Positions 50,186-59,869 of a stretch of DNA of 64,000 bases are shown here, piece after piece (position 1 is the first letter of the stretch; the number at the start of each line of letters is the position of its first letter). This DNA comes from Kaistia adipata DSM 17808 (lineage in GTDB: Bacteria > Pseudomonadota > Alphaproteobacteria > Rhizobiales > Kaistiaceae), in contig NZ_AUHO01000007.1 of NCBI RefSeq assembly GCF_000423225.1, positions 248,001 through 312,000 on the forward strand, given 5' to 3'. Below the pieces are notes generated by a model. The model saw only the letters and a program-made list of their open reading frames with translations, had not been told where the DNA came from and made no database searches. Position numbers and translations under genes: made by a program.

Positions 50186-50962
50186 TCAGTCCCTTCGGAA
50201 GATCACTCCGGCGAGCCAGCCGGTGAAGACGGCGAGGATGACGCAGATCACGCCGTAGAGCAGGCCCTGATTCTGGGCGAGGTCGAAGGTGAACTGCTCG
50301 AAACCCATCTTGGCGATGCGGATCTCCGACTGGTCGGTGGCCAGCAGCGCGCCGTCGCGGAAGAGATAGACCATCACGACATAGCGCCCGACCGGCACGT
50401 TCGCCGGGATCTGCACGGCGGTCTGGAAGATCTCCGTGCCGGGGAAGGTGACGCCATAGGCCTGGCTGCGGAACAGTCCGTCCTCGCGCTTCAGCCGGAG
50501 GAAGGCCTGGCGGAACTCGTCGTCGGCGCCGGACGACACGGCGCCCGCGTCGGCGGAGACGGGGAAGACGAGGTCGTCGGCGCCGATCTGGAAGCGCTTC
50601 AGGATCTGCGGTGTCGTCACCTCGGACAAGGGCCGCGAAGAGTTGATCGCGTAGAAGGACGGGATGTTGACGAAGGTGCGCGAGGCGCTGTTCAGCCAGA
50701 TGCCGAGGATGCGCTCCTTCTGGCGGGTGACGACCGTTTCCGGCGGCCCCTTGACCGCGACGACGACGTCGTAGAATTCGGCGCGTGACACGGTCGCGGC
50801 GTCGCGCTCGATCGCACCGAACACGGTGATGCTGGTGCCGGTGAAGTTGGACGTGATCCGCACTTCTTCCGACGACAGCGCGACGATCAGCTGCTCGGAC
50901 CGGGCGGGCGCCGCGCCGAGCCAGAGCAGGGCGAGGCAGGCGAGGGCGGCGGCGCGGATCAT
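50186..50962 (-). CDS. TIGR02186 family exported/membrane protein
   Basis: The 258-residue protein has a signal peptide (RAAALACLALLWLGAAPARS), a beta-rich domain starting EQLIVALSSEEVRITSNFTG, and a C-terminal membrane helix (LLYGVICVILAVFTGWLAGV). This matches the TIGR02186 family, which is encoded next to TauE/SafE permeases in alphaproteobacteria. Its start overlaps the TauE stop by four bases. It may assist sulfur-compound export, but the function is unproven. Confidence 0.88.
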   Translation of the reverse strand: MIRAAALACLALLWLGAAPARSEQLIVALSSEEVRITSNFTGTSITVFGAIERDAATVSRAEFYDVVVAVKGPPETVVTRQKERILGIWLNSASRTFVNIPSFYAINSSRPLSEVTTPQILKRFQIGADDLVFPVSADAGAVSSGADDEFRQAFLRLKREDGLFRSQAYGVTFPGTEIFQTAVQIPANVPVGRYVVMVYLFRDGALLATDQSEIRIAKMGFEQFTFDLAQNQGLLYGVICVILAVFTGWLAGVIFRRD

Positions 50963-51888
50963 CGCGTATCGCCTGTCAGCGTCGCCAGCGAGAACAGCTC
51001 CGCCGGCGTGTGCACGAGGTCGACCAGGAAGCGGATGCCGACGGCGAGCACCAGCAGCGCCAGCATGGCGCGGAGCTGGTCGCCGCGCACGACCGCGCCG
51101 ACGCGGGTGCCGAACTGGGCGCCGATGACGCCGCCGACCATCAGGATCAGGGCGAGCACGCCGTCGACCGTGTGGTTGGTGGTCGATTGCAGCACGGTGG
51201 CGACCGCCATGGTGCCGGTCATCTGGATCAGCGACGTGCCGATGACGATGTTGGTGGGGACCCTGAGCAGGTAGATCAGCGCCGGCACCAGGATGAAGCC
51301 GCCGCCGATTCCGAGCAGCGCCCCGAGCGCGCCGATGCCGACGCCGATCGCGATGATCGGGATGACGCTGATATAGAGCTTGGAACGCGGGAAGCGCACC
51401 TTGAAGGGCAGGCCATGCGCCCAGTTGTGCTGGCCGGGCTTGCGCAAGGGCGCCGGCCGGCCGCGCCGCGCGTTGATCATGGCGCGGATCGATTCCGTCA
51501 GCATCAGCCCACCGACCAGGCCGAGGAAGGTGACGTAGCAGATGGCGATGACCAGATCGAGCTGGCCCCAGCGCCGCAGCAGGCTGAAGATGCCGACGCC
51601 GATCGAGGAGCCGACGATGCCGGAGGCCACCAGAAAGGCGGCGAGTTTCATGTCGATCAGCCGCCGCCGCCAGAAGGTGATGGCGGCCGAGGCCGAGGAG
51701 GCCACGACCTGCGCCGTCGTGCTGGCGACCGCGACGGCCGGCGAGATGCCGGAAAAGATCAAGAGTGGCGTCAGCAGGAAGCCGCCGCCGACGCCGAACA
51801 GGCCCGACAGGAAGCCGACGGCGCCACCCATGCCGAAGATGATGAACATGTTCACCGGCAGTTCGGCTATGGGAAGATAGATCTGCAC
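50959..51888 (-). CDS. TauE/SafE (TSUP) family sulfite exporter-like protein
   Basis: The 309-residue membrane protein has about eight hydrophobic segments and the duplicated TSUP motif: GGAVGFLSGLFGVGGGFLLTP in the first half and GALGALLGIGGGFILVPALI in the second. Members carry sulfite, sulfoacetate or other organosulfur anions. It overlaps the TIGR02186 gene (ATGA), and this pair is typical of Rhizobiales. The sulfonate monooxygenase at 24-25 kb produces sulfite, so a metabolic link is possible but not shown by proximity. Confidence 0.9.
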   Translation of the reverse strand: MQIYLPIAELPVNMFIIFGMGGAVGFLSGLFGVGGGFLLTPLLIFSGISPAVAVASTTAQVVASSASAAITFWRRRLIDMKLAAFLVASGIVGSSIGVGIFSLLRRWGQLDLVIAICYVTFLGLVGGLMLTESIRAMINARRGRPAPLRKPGQHNWAHGLPFKVRFPRSKLYISVIPIIAIGVGIGALGALLGIGGGFILVPALIYLLRVPTNIVIGTSLIQMTGTMAVATVLQSTTNHTVDGVLALILMVGGVIGAQFGTRVGAVVRGDQLRAMLALLVLAVGIRFLVDLVHTPAELFSLATLTGDTR

Positions 51889-52089
51889 GGCGACAGAACC
51901 GCTGGCATGGGGTGACGTGGAAGCGGCGGACCGCCATGAGCCGGGCCGGGCCCGTGTCGCGGCCAGCGCGAATCCTGATCAGGGCAGAGCCATGACAGTG
52001 CGATGGCCGTTGCGACCCGATAAAGCCGCTCGACCCCCGCGTGTCAATCTCCGTTCCCGCCCGCGCGCTTCCGCGCCGGCGACCGCTCG

Positions 52090-55000
52090 TCAGCCGCGCG
52101 GCGCCTGCACCTTGCCGGCATCGCGCATCGTCGTCTGCGCGACCGTGTTCTTCCACTCCGGCCGGAGGCGCGGCTCCGAGTTGGCGGTGGTGTCGAGCGG
52201 CTGGGCCTTGAAGGTCTGGACGACGGCGCGGGCGGCGGCGAGCGCGTCCGGCTTCATCGCCTTGCCGACCTCGTCGCGGCGCTTGCCGGCGTCACGGTCG
52301 CCCTGCTGGGCGGCCAGCGCGAACCACTTGTAGGACTGCACCAGATCGACGCCAACGCCGAGGCCGCGAGCATAGAGCACGCCGAGATTGTACTGGCTGT
52401 CGGCGACGCCGAGATTAGCGGCCTGGGTGAAATATTGGGCGGCGCGAACGTAGTCGGGATCGCCGGTCGCGCCTTCGCTCATCAGCACGGCGAGATTGTG
52501 GGTGGCGCGGGCATTGCCCTGCGCGCTCGCCTTCTCGTACCAGCCCTGGGCGGCGGCGAGGTCGCGTTGCACGCCGTCACCGCGCTCGTAGAGGCTGCCG
52601 ATCCGGTACTGCGCGACGGCGAGCCCGGCTTCTGCCGATTTCAGGTACCAGTCGGCAGCGGCCGGGGCGTCCTTGGCCTGGCCGTTGCTGCCCTTGGAGA
52701 GGCGTCGGCCCATCTCGAAAGCGGCGACGGCGTCGCCCTTCGCCGCGGCGGTCTCGAGATCGAGCCCGGCGGTCGCGGCCGGCGTGCTGAAGCTGGAGGC
52801 GGAGGGCGCATCCGGCACCAGCGCCGCGAAGCGGTTGTCGGTTTCGGCCGCCGGCGCGAAGGCGAGCGCCCCGCTGCCGTCCTGGCTCGGGGCGACCATG
52901 GCGTTCGGCGCCGGCTTGGCGGCCGGGGTCGACGGCGTCGCGGGACGGGCCGGCTTCGCGGGGATCGAGCCGGTGGCGAGCGGATCGGTCGCCGGCGATT
53001 TCGCGGCCTGGCGTCCGGGCGGGTCGGTCAGCTGCATCGCGCCGAGCGCGAGCACGATCGCGGCGATCGCCAGCACCAGCGGGCGCTTGCGGGCCCGCAG
53101 CGCGTCGCCGATGCGGGTGAAGGTGTTCGGACGGTCACCGTCGGAGGCGCTGTCCGCGATCTGGCCCGCGGTTTCGGACTGCGCGGCCTGGGCGGCGCGG
53201 CGCGCCGCGGCGATGAAATCGGCCTTGCGGTCGCCGGGACGCGCGGTCTGAGGCGCGACCGGAGGCGCGCTCGCCTGCGGGGCGGGACGGCCGGAACCGG
53301 GCGCCAGCGGCCGGTGCTCCTCCGGCAAGCCGCCCTCGAGCCGCGCGGTGATCGTCATGGCCTCACGCGGCGGATGCGCGGCGGCGGCCAGTTCGTCGAT
53401 CTCGAGCTGCGCGATCCGGTCCACGACCTTGGCCAGCGTGTCGTGAACGGCCTCCAGCGTGTCGTGCGTCTGCCGGTCGGAGCGCTCGGCCGCCGCCTGG
53501 AGGGCGCGCATGTCCTCGCGCAGCGCCTGGACCAGCTGGTCGTCGGCCGCCGGATGGCTGCCGGCGAACTCGCGGAAGGTCGCGCGCGCCGCCTCGCGGG
53601 CGGCCTCGATCGTGTCCTGCCGGCTGCTGCCGATCAGTGACTGCAGGCGATCGAGATTTTCCTCGACGCGGGCGAGCCCGCGCGGGTCGGGCCCGACCGA
53701 GATCTGCTTCGCCAGCGCGCCGACCTGGGCCTCGAGCTGCGCCAGCGCCTTGTTGTCGCCGGGCCGGCTCGTCTCGTCGAGCCGACGAACCAGCGCCTGC
53801 ATCTGCGCTTCGATCGCATCGAGACGCACGGGCTCGCGGGCGGCGAAGTCCTGCCGCATCCGGGTGACCTCGGCGCGCAGCCCGTCGAAGGCGTCGGGCG
53901 GGGCGGGGGCGCGCAGCGTCGGCAGCTCGGCCAGCGCGTCGAAGCGCCCGGCCAGCGCGTCGAGACGATCCTCGAGGCGCGAGAGCGCGGTGGAATCGAT
54001 GCCCGGCGTGCGCGGCTCGAACGTATCGAGCGCGTTGCGGATGCCGTCGATCTGCTTTTCGAGCCTGGCGAGCGCCATCGGGTCGGCGCCGCGCGAAAGG
54101 CCGTCCATGTCGCGGCGCAGCGCGTCGATCTCGCGCTCGATGCCGGAGAAGTCGATCGCCGGCGCCGGGCGGGCGGCCAGGGCGTCGATCGCCGCCTGCA
54201 GCTTGGCGATCTGGCGTTCGACCGCGGCGTCCGGTCGCGAAAGGGTGAGCGAGGCGACGGCGTTGCGGATGTCCTCGATCTCGGTTTCGAGCTCGCGTGC
54301 CGGCGTCGCGGATTCGATCGAGGCCGACAGCGCGGCGATGTCGCGCGTCAGGCGGTCGAAGCGGTCGGTCTCCGGCGCGTGGCGGACGATGTCGTCGAGC
54401 CGCTCGATGATGTGCCGATAGCCGGATTCGAGGCTGGCGAGCGTCGTTTCGCGCGCCGCCTGCGCCATGGCCTGCTTGACCTCTACAAGCTCGCGGCGAA
54501 GCTCCTCGACTGCGCCCGTCTCCGGGACGGGTCGCGTCTCGGCCAGTGCCTGGATGCGGGTCGCTAGCTCGGCCTTCAGCGACTGGCCGCTCTCGTCGCT
54601 GCGGCGGGCTTCGGCATTGATGCGGCGGCCGAGCAGCGCGATGTCGTCGCGCAGCGACGCGATGGCGTCCTCGATGGCGACGGCGTCGAAGGCGTTGGGA
54701 GGCGTGCTCCGTTCGGCGTCGATCGCGCGCTGGCGGGAGGCGATCTCGGCGATGGCCGCCTGCAGGCCGCCGAACGCATCGGCGCGCGGCCGCACCGGCG
54801 CGCCGTTCACCGGGCCGGGGGTGACCTGGGCCGCCGCGACCGGGGCGCTGGCCGGCTCCTGCGCCGGGGGGACGGATCGCGCGGCGGCGATCTGGCTCGC
54901 CAGCGTGGCGAGACGCGTCTCGATCCCGCTCAGGCGTTCCGACTGCTGATTGTCGAGCTGCCGGCCGAGCGCCTCGAAGCGATCGTCGAGGGCCGCGCGC

Positions 55001-55224
55001 TGGGGAGGCTGCGGCGGCTGGGCCGGGGGCTTCGGAGGCTGGCGCTGCGTGGCATCCTCCATGACGTCGATCTGTCGGGTGAGATTGTCGACGAGCGCCG
55101 ACAGGGCGGCCAGACGCTGCGCGCCGTCCGGCTCGTTCCGCGACGCGAAGGCGCCCGGCGCGCGCGGCGGAAGGTCGGAGCCGGAACGGCCCGTGCCAAA
55201 GTCCAGCCTGTTGCCCGGCTTCAT
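52090..55224 (-). CDS. PodJ-like coiled-coil / Sel1-repeat membrane protein
   Basis: The 1,044-residue protein has a long N-terminal coiled-coil region (about residues 40-650, many ELxxEI/RLDxLxxR heptads), one membrane helix (about 705-730, RKRPLVLAIAAIVLALGAMQ), and a periplasmic part ending in four to five Sel1 repeats (A-x-x-x-YRIGSLYERGDGVQRDLAAA type). This order matches PodJ polar localisation factors of alphaproteobacteria. ATG 55224 is the start; the longer frame is leader. Candidate CtrA sites lie upstream, consistent with cell-cycle control. It may organise a cell pole. Confidence 0.85.
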   Translation of the reverse strand: MKPGNRLDFGTGRSGSDLPPRAPGAFASRNEPDGAQRLAALSALVDNLTRQIDVMEDATQRQPPKPPAQPPQPPQRAALDDRFEALGRQLDNQQSERLSGIETRLATLASQIAAARSVPPAQEPASAPVAAAQVTPGPVNGAPVRPRADAFGGLQAAIAEIASRQRAIDAERSTPPNAFDAVAIEDAIASLRDDIALLGRRINAEARRSDESGQSLKAELATRIQALAETRPVPETGAVEELRRELVEVKQAMAQAARETTLASLESGYRHIIERLDDIVRHAPETDRFDRLTRDIAALSASIESATPARELETEIEDIRNAVASLTLSRPDAAVERQIAKLQAAIDALAARPAPAIDFSGIEREIDALRRDMDGLSRGADPMALARLEKQIDGIRNALDTFEPRTPGIDSTALSRLEDRLDALAGRFDALAELPTLRAPAPPDAFDGLRAEVTRMRQDFAAREPVRLDAIEAQMQALVRRLDETSRPGDNKALAQLEAQVGALAKQISVGPDPRGLARVEENLDRLQSLIGSSRQDTIEAAREAARATFREFAGSHPAADDQLVQALREDMRALQAAAERSDRQTHDTLEAVHDTLAKVVDRIAQLEIDELAAAAHPPREAMTITARLEGGLPEEHRPLAPGSGRPAPQASAPPVAPQTARPGDRKADFIAAARRAAQAAQSETAGQIADSASDGDRPNTFTRIGDALRARKRPLVLAIAAIVLALGAMQLTDPPGRQAAKSPATDPLATGSIPAKPARPATPSTPAAKPAPNAMVAPSQDGSGALAFAPAAETDNRFAALVPDAPSASSFSTPAATAGLDLETAAAKGDAVAAFEMGRRLSKGSNGQAKDAPAAADWYLKSAEAGLAVAQYRIGSLYERGDGVQRDLAAAQGWYEKASAQGNARATHNLAVLMSEGATGDPDYVRAAQYFTQAANLGVADSQYNLGVLYARGLGVGVDLVQSYKWFALAAQQGDRDAGKRRDEVGKAMKPDALAAARAVVQTFKAQPLDTTANSEPRLRPEWKNTVAQTTMRDAGKVQAPRG

Positions 55225-55626
55225 GTCCCAAAACCCCCGGATGCCACGCGCATGGGCATCATTCCCGTCTGCGATCGATTCACTGCCGTTTCCGGCGCGA
55301 CGCCGGACCCGGACGTGGCCCGATTCATGACCCGGACCTCGGCGGGAGCTTCGCGCCGCTATGGTAAACAAGCGGTTAACCACCCCTTGCGTTCTACACA
55401 CTTCGGTAAGGTGGTTTAACGAAATGCTCGCCGGAATCCGGGAAACAGGCCGCCGCGGCGCCGAAAACCGCGCCATTTAACAGTTATCGGGAAATGAAAT
55501 TTCCGTTAGGTGACGCTAAAGCGCTTTACCTGACGCTGCGACACCTGCATGACGGAGAGACGCATTCCGGCAGCACCGGGCGACTCGATTACCCCGGTAC
55601 AACCAAGAATAAGGATAGCTTTCTCG
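55225..55626. other. Divergent regulatory region between PodJ-like and MerR genes
   Basis: No gene in these 402 bases. Three TTAAC half-sites occur between 55360 and 55490 in otherwise high-GC DNA, including the near-consensus pair at 55363-55379. Promoters for both flanking genes should lie here; a clear -10/-35 is not recognised. Confidence 0.5.
55363..55379 (-). promoter_or_regulatory. Candidate CtrA site (TTAA-N7-TTTA, one mismatch)
   Basis: The minus strand reads TTAACCGCTTGTTTACC, one mismatch from TTAACC-N5-TTAACC. It is about 140 bases before the PodJ-like start. Two further TTAAC half-sites follow at about 55415 and 55480. The clustering makes a CtrA role plausible. Confidence 0.45.
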
Positions 55627-56085
55627 ATGAGCATGGCCCAACTGGCGGGTATTTCCCGCGAAGATCTCGACAGCAATGGCGCCGCCGACGGCAACAAGCA
55701 GACTACGTTCACGATCGGCGATCTGTCGCGCGAGTTCGACGTCACCTTGCGTACCCTGCGGTTCTACGAGGACAAGGGTCTGCTCCATCCGCGCCGCGAG
55801 GGACTGAACCGCATCTATTCGCGCCGGGATCGCTCGCGTCTCAAGCTCGTCCTGATGGGCAAGAAGGTCGGCTTCTCGCTGACCGAGATCAAGGAAATGC
55901 TCGATCTCTACGACCTGAAGGACGGCCAGGTGCTGCAGATGCGGCTGGCGCTTCGCAAGTTCAACGAGCAGATCGAGGTGCTGGAGCGCCAGAAGGTCGA
56001 CATCGAGCAGGCGCTGGACGAACTGCGCCGCACCGTCGACGTCGTGGCCGGCCTGCTCCGCCAGAAGGAAGCCGGCGCCGCCTGA
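55627..56085 (+). CDS. MerR family transcriptional regulator
   Basis: The 152-residue protein has an N-terminal winged helix-turn-helix of the MerR type (FTIGDLSREFDVTLRTLRFYEDKGLLHPRREG) and a dimerising coiled coil (VLQMRLALRKFNEQIEVLERQKVDIEQAL). It has no metal-binding cysteines, so it is of the LiuR/amino-acid-catabolism or drug type rather than a metal sensor. ATG 55627 was chosen after a short leader. No operon partner lies downstream on this strand for 175 bases, so it may act at a distant target. Confidence 0.88.
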   Translation: MSMAQLAGISREDLDSNGAADGNKQTTFTIGDLSREFDVTLRTLRFYEDKGLLHPRREGLNRIYSRRDRSRLKLVLMGKKVGFSLTEIKEMLDLYDLKDGQVLQMRLALRKFNEQIEVLERQKVDIEQALDELRRTVDVVAGLLRQKEAGAA

Positions 56086-56260
56086 GGCGTCCCTGGCTTC
56101 GCCGCGCCGACTGGATCGGTCGCGGCTGCCGAGGTCGGCACCCTATTCTCCTCCCTGGGGTGCCGACCTCTTCTTTCGCCGACGCGTTCGCGCGTCCGCA
56201 TGGCCCATGCTATGGTCGCCCCAGGGGGCGCCAAGGCGTGGGACCAAAGGGAGCAAGCCG

Positions 56261-56824
56261 ATGCCGCTGACGTTCAGATCCGGATCGCCCGATGCGCGCC
56301 GTTGGCGCGATGCTGTTCTGGCGAGCGTGCTTCTCGTCGCGTCGCTGTTCGGCGCTTCTGTCGTCGCCCGGGCCGAGAGCCCGACTCCTCCCGCCGCCGC
56401 CGTCCCTTCCGACAAGGTCCCGCCCGATGCCGGCCCGCGCGCTGGCCGCTACACCATGGTTCCGGCCGAGGGCGGTTTCGTGCGCCTCGATACCGAGACT
56501 GGCGCGGTCTCGCATTGCCGGCGCGGCGACGCCGTGTCGGGTGGCGTGTGGCAGTGCGCGGCCATCCCGGAAGCGGTGATCGCGAAGCCGCAGGCGGAAG
56601 AGAAGGGCGCCGACGACAATGCCGTGCTGCGGCGCGAGGTGGCCGATCTGCGCGCCCGAATCAAGGCGATCGAGCGGCGCACCGCCATGGCGGCCGCGCC
56701 GCCGGCGTCGGGATCGGGCGATCCCGAGCTCGACCGGGCGATGAATTTCAGCGAGGAGCTGATGCGGCGTTTCTTCGGCCTCGTGCGCGAACTCAAGCAG
56801 GACGCCGATCAGGGGCGCATCTGA
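56261..56824 (+). CDS. Exported protein with coiled coil, unknown function
   Basis: The 187-residue protein has a signal peptide or anchor (RDAVLASVLLVASLFGASVVARA), then a small beta-rich motif (GRYTMVPAEGGFVRLDTETGAVSHC...GGVWQC), found in several alphaproteobacterial exported proteins. A helical region follows (NAVLRREVADLRARIKAIERR). AAGGGAGC precedes the ATG. It ends four bases before the convergent proline iminopeptidase stop. The function is not known. Confidence 0.72.
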   Translation: MPLTFRSGSPDARRWRDAVLASVLLVASLFGASVVARAESPTPPAAAVPSDKVPPDAGPRAGRYTMVPAEGGFVRLDTETGAVSHCRRGDAVSGGVWQCAAIPEAVIAKPQAEEKGADDNAVLRREVADLRARIKAIERRTAMAAAPPASGSGDPELDRAMNFSEELMRRFFGLVRELKQDADQGRI

Positions 56825-56827
56825 GCC

Positions 56828-57808
56828 TCACGCGCGCCGCGTCTTGTAGCGCTCCGTGGCGGTGATCAATTCGTGGATGTTGCCAGGCTCCGACATGGCA
56901 TGGCCGGCATCGGGCACGATCTTCAGTTCCGCGCCCGGCCAGACCTTCGACAGATCCCAGGCGATCGCCGCCGGCGTGCACAGGTCATAGCGGCCATGCA
57001 CGATGACGCCGGGAATGCCGTCGATCCTGCCGGCATTGGCGAGCAGTTGGTCGTCGCGGTCGAAGAACCCCTTGTTGACGAAATAATGCGCTTCGATGCG
57101 GGCGAAGGCGATTGCGTAGTGCGGCGAACCGAAGGCGGAGACGCGCAACGGGTCCGGCAGAAGCGACAGTGCGTTGCCTTCCCACATGCTCCAGGCCCTG
57201 GCCGCCTCCATCCGGGCCGCGTCGTCCTCGTCGACAAGGCGCCGGTGGTAGGCGCCGATCATGTCGTGTCGTTCTTCCGGCGGGATCGGGGCCTGATAGG
57301 CCTCGAACGCTTCAGGCAGCAGCCAGGAGGCGCCTTCCTGGTAGAACCAGAGCAGTTCGCGCCGGCGCAGGGTGAAGATGCCGCGCAGCACCAGTTCCGT
57401 CACTCGCTCGGGATGGGTCTCGGCATAGGCGAGCGCCAGGCAGGAGCCCCACGAACCGCCGAGCAGCTGCCAGCGCTCGATGCCGAGCCGGGTGCGGATC
57501 GTCTCCATGTCGGCGACGAGGTCCCAGGTCGTGTTTTCGCGCAGCTCCGCATGGGGCGTGGAGCGGCCGCAGCCGCGCTGGTCGAACAGGATGATCCGGT
57601 AGGCCTCAGGGTCGTGATAGCGCCGCATGTTGGGATTGCTGCCGGCGCCGGGGCCGCCATGCACCATCAGCACCGGCTTGCCGTCCGGGTTGCCGCATTC
57701 CTCGACGTGGATCTCGTGCAGCGCCGAGACCTTGAGGCGGTGCACGGCGTAGGGCTCGATGGGCGGAAAGAGCTGCAGGCGGTTCTGCGCGAGCGAATCG
57801 GCGGGCAT
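56828..57808 (-). CDS. pip: Proline iminopeptidase
   Basis: The 326-residue alpha/beta hydrolase removes N-terminal proline from peptides. It has the Pip pattern: VLMVHGGPGAGSNPNMRRYH, IILFDQRGCGRSTPHAELREN, the nucleophile in LLGGSWGSCLALAYAE, and the catalytic acid and histidine in VHGRYDLCTP and DAGHAMSEP. Length is normal (about 315-330). It follows the symporter gene on the same strand with 14 bases between, so the two may be co-transcribed. Its frame is open far upstream only as a GC artefact. Confidence 0.93.
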   Translation of the reverse strand: MPADSLAQNRLQLFPPIEPYAVHRLKVSALHEIHVEECGNPDGKPVLMVHGGPGAGSNPNMRRYHDPEAYRIILFDQRGCGRSTPHAELRENTTWDLVADMETIRTRLGIERWQLLGGSWGSCLALAYAETHPERVTELVLRGIFTLRRRELLWFYQEGASWLLPEAFEAYQAPIPPEERHDMIGAYHRRLVDEDDAARMEAARAWSMWEGNALSLLPDPLRVSAFGSPHYAIAFARIEAHYFVNKGFFDRDDQLLANAGRIDGIPGVIVHGRYDLCTPAAIAWDLSKVWPGAELKIVPDAGHAMSEPGNIHELITATERYKTRRA

Positions 57809-57822
57809 GGGCGGTCTCCGGT

Positions 57823-59676
57823 TCAGGTCCCGGTCGCGGCCGGACCGGTCGCGAGCGCGTCGTCGGGATCGGGATCGGGCTTGGAACCGGACGCCGAGGC
57901 GGGCGGGGGCGCGGACCCCCGCGTGAAGGCAGGCAGCGGCCCGAACAACGCCGCCGGCGTGGCGATCGGCGCCGAATGGGACGGCGCCTCCGGCATGGCG
58001 AGGGTCGGCGGTGGCGCGGCCTCGGCGGTGGTCGTTGCGCTGGCCGGCACCGTCTTCGGTTGCTGCGCGAGGCGGCGCTTCAGGCGGCGCGCGGCGTGGC
58101 GCAGGCGGAGCCAGATCAACGGCCAGGGCAGCCCCGGCAACAACGACAGGCCGAGCAGCGTCGCCAGCCCGCAGACCATGCCGATCGGGCCCGACAGGCC
58201 CACGGGAAGCCCGAACCATCCGGTCGGCCCGAGCACGGACGGCGTCACCGTTCCCATGCCGAGAAAGCGTCCGGCGAAGTCGGGAACGAAGCGGGCGAGC
58301 AGGACGTTGGCGACCGTTAGCCATAGGCCGACGGCGATGGCGGCGACGGCCGCGCGCGTGGTGGCGCGCCGCATCCGCCAGCCAACGAGCAGGAGCGGGG
58401 CGAGGCTCGCCGCCGCGACCGAGAGCGCGACGCCGGCCAGCATGGCGATGCTGCCGATCGCGAGCCGGCTCATGCCGAGGACCGCCGCGACCGCCAGGAG
58501 GATCGAGAGCCGGGTGATGAAGATGCGCCGGCCGGTCGGCGCCCGTCGCTCGACGACGGTGCCATAGAGGTCCTGCCCGACAGTGGTGGCGATCGTCGCG
58601 AGACCCATGGAAAGGGTGATCAGCGACGCCGAGATCAGGCCGCCGATCAGAAGCACGGCCGGCATCGCCGAGAGCCCGACGCGGGTCGGGAAGGAGACGA
58701 CCAGCCCGAGCGGGTCGATCGTCGCGTCGATCCCGGCGACGCGGCCGTAAACGGCATAGCTCGGCGCCGCCAGCAGGATCACCGCCGTCCCAGCGACGCC
58801 GAGCAGGAGATGGCGGCGGGCCGCCGGTCGGCGCGCGGTCTGCCAGGCCGGAAAGGCGAGCGTCGGCATGGCGGCGACGCCGGCCACGAGCGAGATGATG
58901 AAGGCTGTGATGACGAAGGCGGGAATGCGAGCCGCCGCCGTCCGCGCCTCGGGATCGAGCAGGCCGACCCAGGGCATGGGCAACCACGTTTCTCCGATCG
59001 AGGCCGCCGTCACCGGCGCGAGATAGGCGAGGGCGACGATCGGCCCGAGCACGGCGGTGATGGCGATGGCGGCGCGCTGGCCGCCGACGACGCAGCCAAG
59101 CGCGGCAAGGCCGAGAAGGATGTCGGCGGCGAGCTGCGGCGGCAGGCCCAGCATGCGGGCCGCGACGGTGCCGGCGAGCGCCGCCTCTGCGGTCAGGAGC
59201 GGCAGCAGGGTCAGGATCACGGCCAGCGCCGCCACGGCGCGCACGGGTGCCCCGAAGCGGATGCCGAGCGCCTCGGCCAGCGTCGCCGCCGATACCGAGC
59301 GGGCCGAAGGGGCGACGACGAAGGTCGCGAGCGCCAGCCCGACGACGAAGGCACCGACGAGGATCAGGCCGCGTCCTCCGCCCAGCGCCGTTCCGACGGG
59401 GGCGGCGACCAGGACGATGGTGGAGAGCGCCGTGCCGACGACGGCCCATGCGATCGTCACGGAGCCGAGCTTGCCGCCGCGCATGATGTCGCCGAAATCG
59501 AGCGAGCGAACTCGCAGTGCGACCACGGCGGCGACGGCGAGTGGAACGATCGGGAAGAGCGCCGGCAGGACGGGCCAGGCGCCATAGCGGTCGAGCGCCT
59601 CGACGAGGCCGAGGCTCGCCAGCACGATGACGAAGGCCGCCACCGCCATTGTCCCGAGGCGCGCTTCTCCGACCAA
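57823..59676 (-). CDS. Sodium:solute symporter family protein (VC_2705/ActP-like branch)
   Basis: The roughly 617-residue membrane protein has about 13 hydrophobic helices and an SSS-like fold: RLGTMAVAAFVIVLASLGLVE at the start, GGGRGLILVGAFVVGLALATF, VSAATLAEALGIRFG, and a Pro/Ala-rich C-terminal tail. The similarity is to acetate/organic-acid symporters of the DUF4212-associated type, but key sodium-site residues are weakly conserved, so transport is likely but the substrate is open. A TTG start at 59676 with GAGAGGG upstream is preferred; an ATG lies at 59649. It has an unusually long disordered tail (about 100 residues). Confidence 0.72.
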   Translation of the reverse strand: MVGEARLGTMAVAAFVIVLASLGLVEALDRYGAWPVLPALFPIVPLAVAAVVALRVRSLDFGDIMRGGKLGSVTIAWAVVGTALSTIVLVAAPVGTALGGGRGLILVGAFVVGLALATFVVAPSARSVSAATLAEALGIRFGAPVRAVAALAVILTLLPLLTAEAALAGTVAARMLGLPPQLAADILLGLAALGCVVGGQRAAIAITAVLGPIVALAYLAPVTAASIGETWLPMPWVGLLDPEARTAAARIPAFVITAFIISLVAGVAAMPTLAFPAWQTARRPAARRHLLLGVAGTAVILLAAPSYAVYGRVAGIDATIDPLGLVVSFPTRVGLSAMPAVLLIGGLISASLITLSMGLATIATTVGQDLYGTVVERRAPTGRRIFITRLSILLAVAAVLGMSRLAIGSIAMLAGVALSVAAASLAPLLLVGWRMRRATTRAAVAAIAVGLWLTVANVLLARFVPDFAGRFLGMGTVTPSVLGPTGWFGLPVGLSGPIGMVCGLATLLGLSLLPGLPWPLIWLRLRHAARRLKRRLAQQPKTVPASATTTAEAAPPPTLAMPEAPSHSAPIATPAALFGPLPAFTRGSAPPPASASGSKPDPDPDDALATGPAATGT

Positions 59677-59804
59677 TTGACCCTCTCGGCCTGCAGATGG
59701 GAGAGCGATCGGACAGGAGCCGGCGTGGCTTGTCAACGCCGGGGCCGTCGCCCGGGGGGAGACGGCGCGATCCCCGGTTGCATCGATCCCGATTGTCGCT
59801 CATT

Positions 59805-59850
59805 GAAGGCAAGGGCCGCATGGCCGTGCCGCCTTGCGGCCCTTGCCTTC
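59805..59850. repeat. Perfect 16-bp inverted repeat upstream of the hydrolase
   Basis: GAAGGCAAGGGCCGCA and TGCGGCCCTTGCCTTC form a perfect 16-bp stem with a 14-base loop, 20 bases before ATG 59870. No T tract follows on either side. It could be a transcription/mRNA-stability element or a binding site between the divergent symporter and hydrolase genes. Confidence 0.65.
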
Positions 59851-59869
59851 ATTCGGGGATCCTTGCTTC

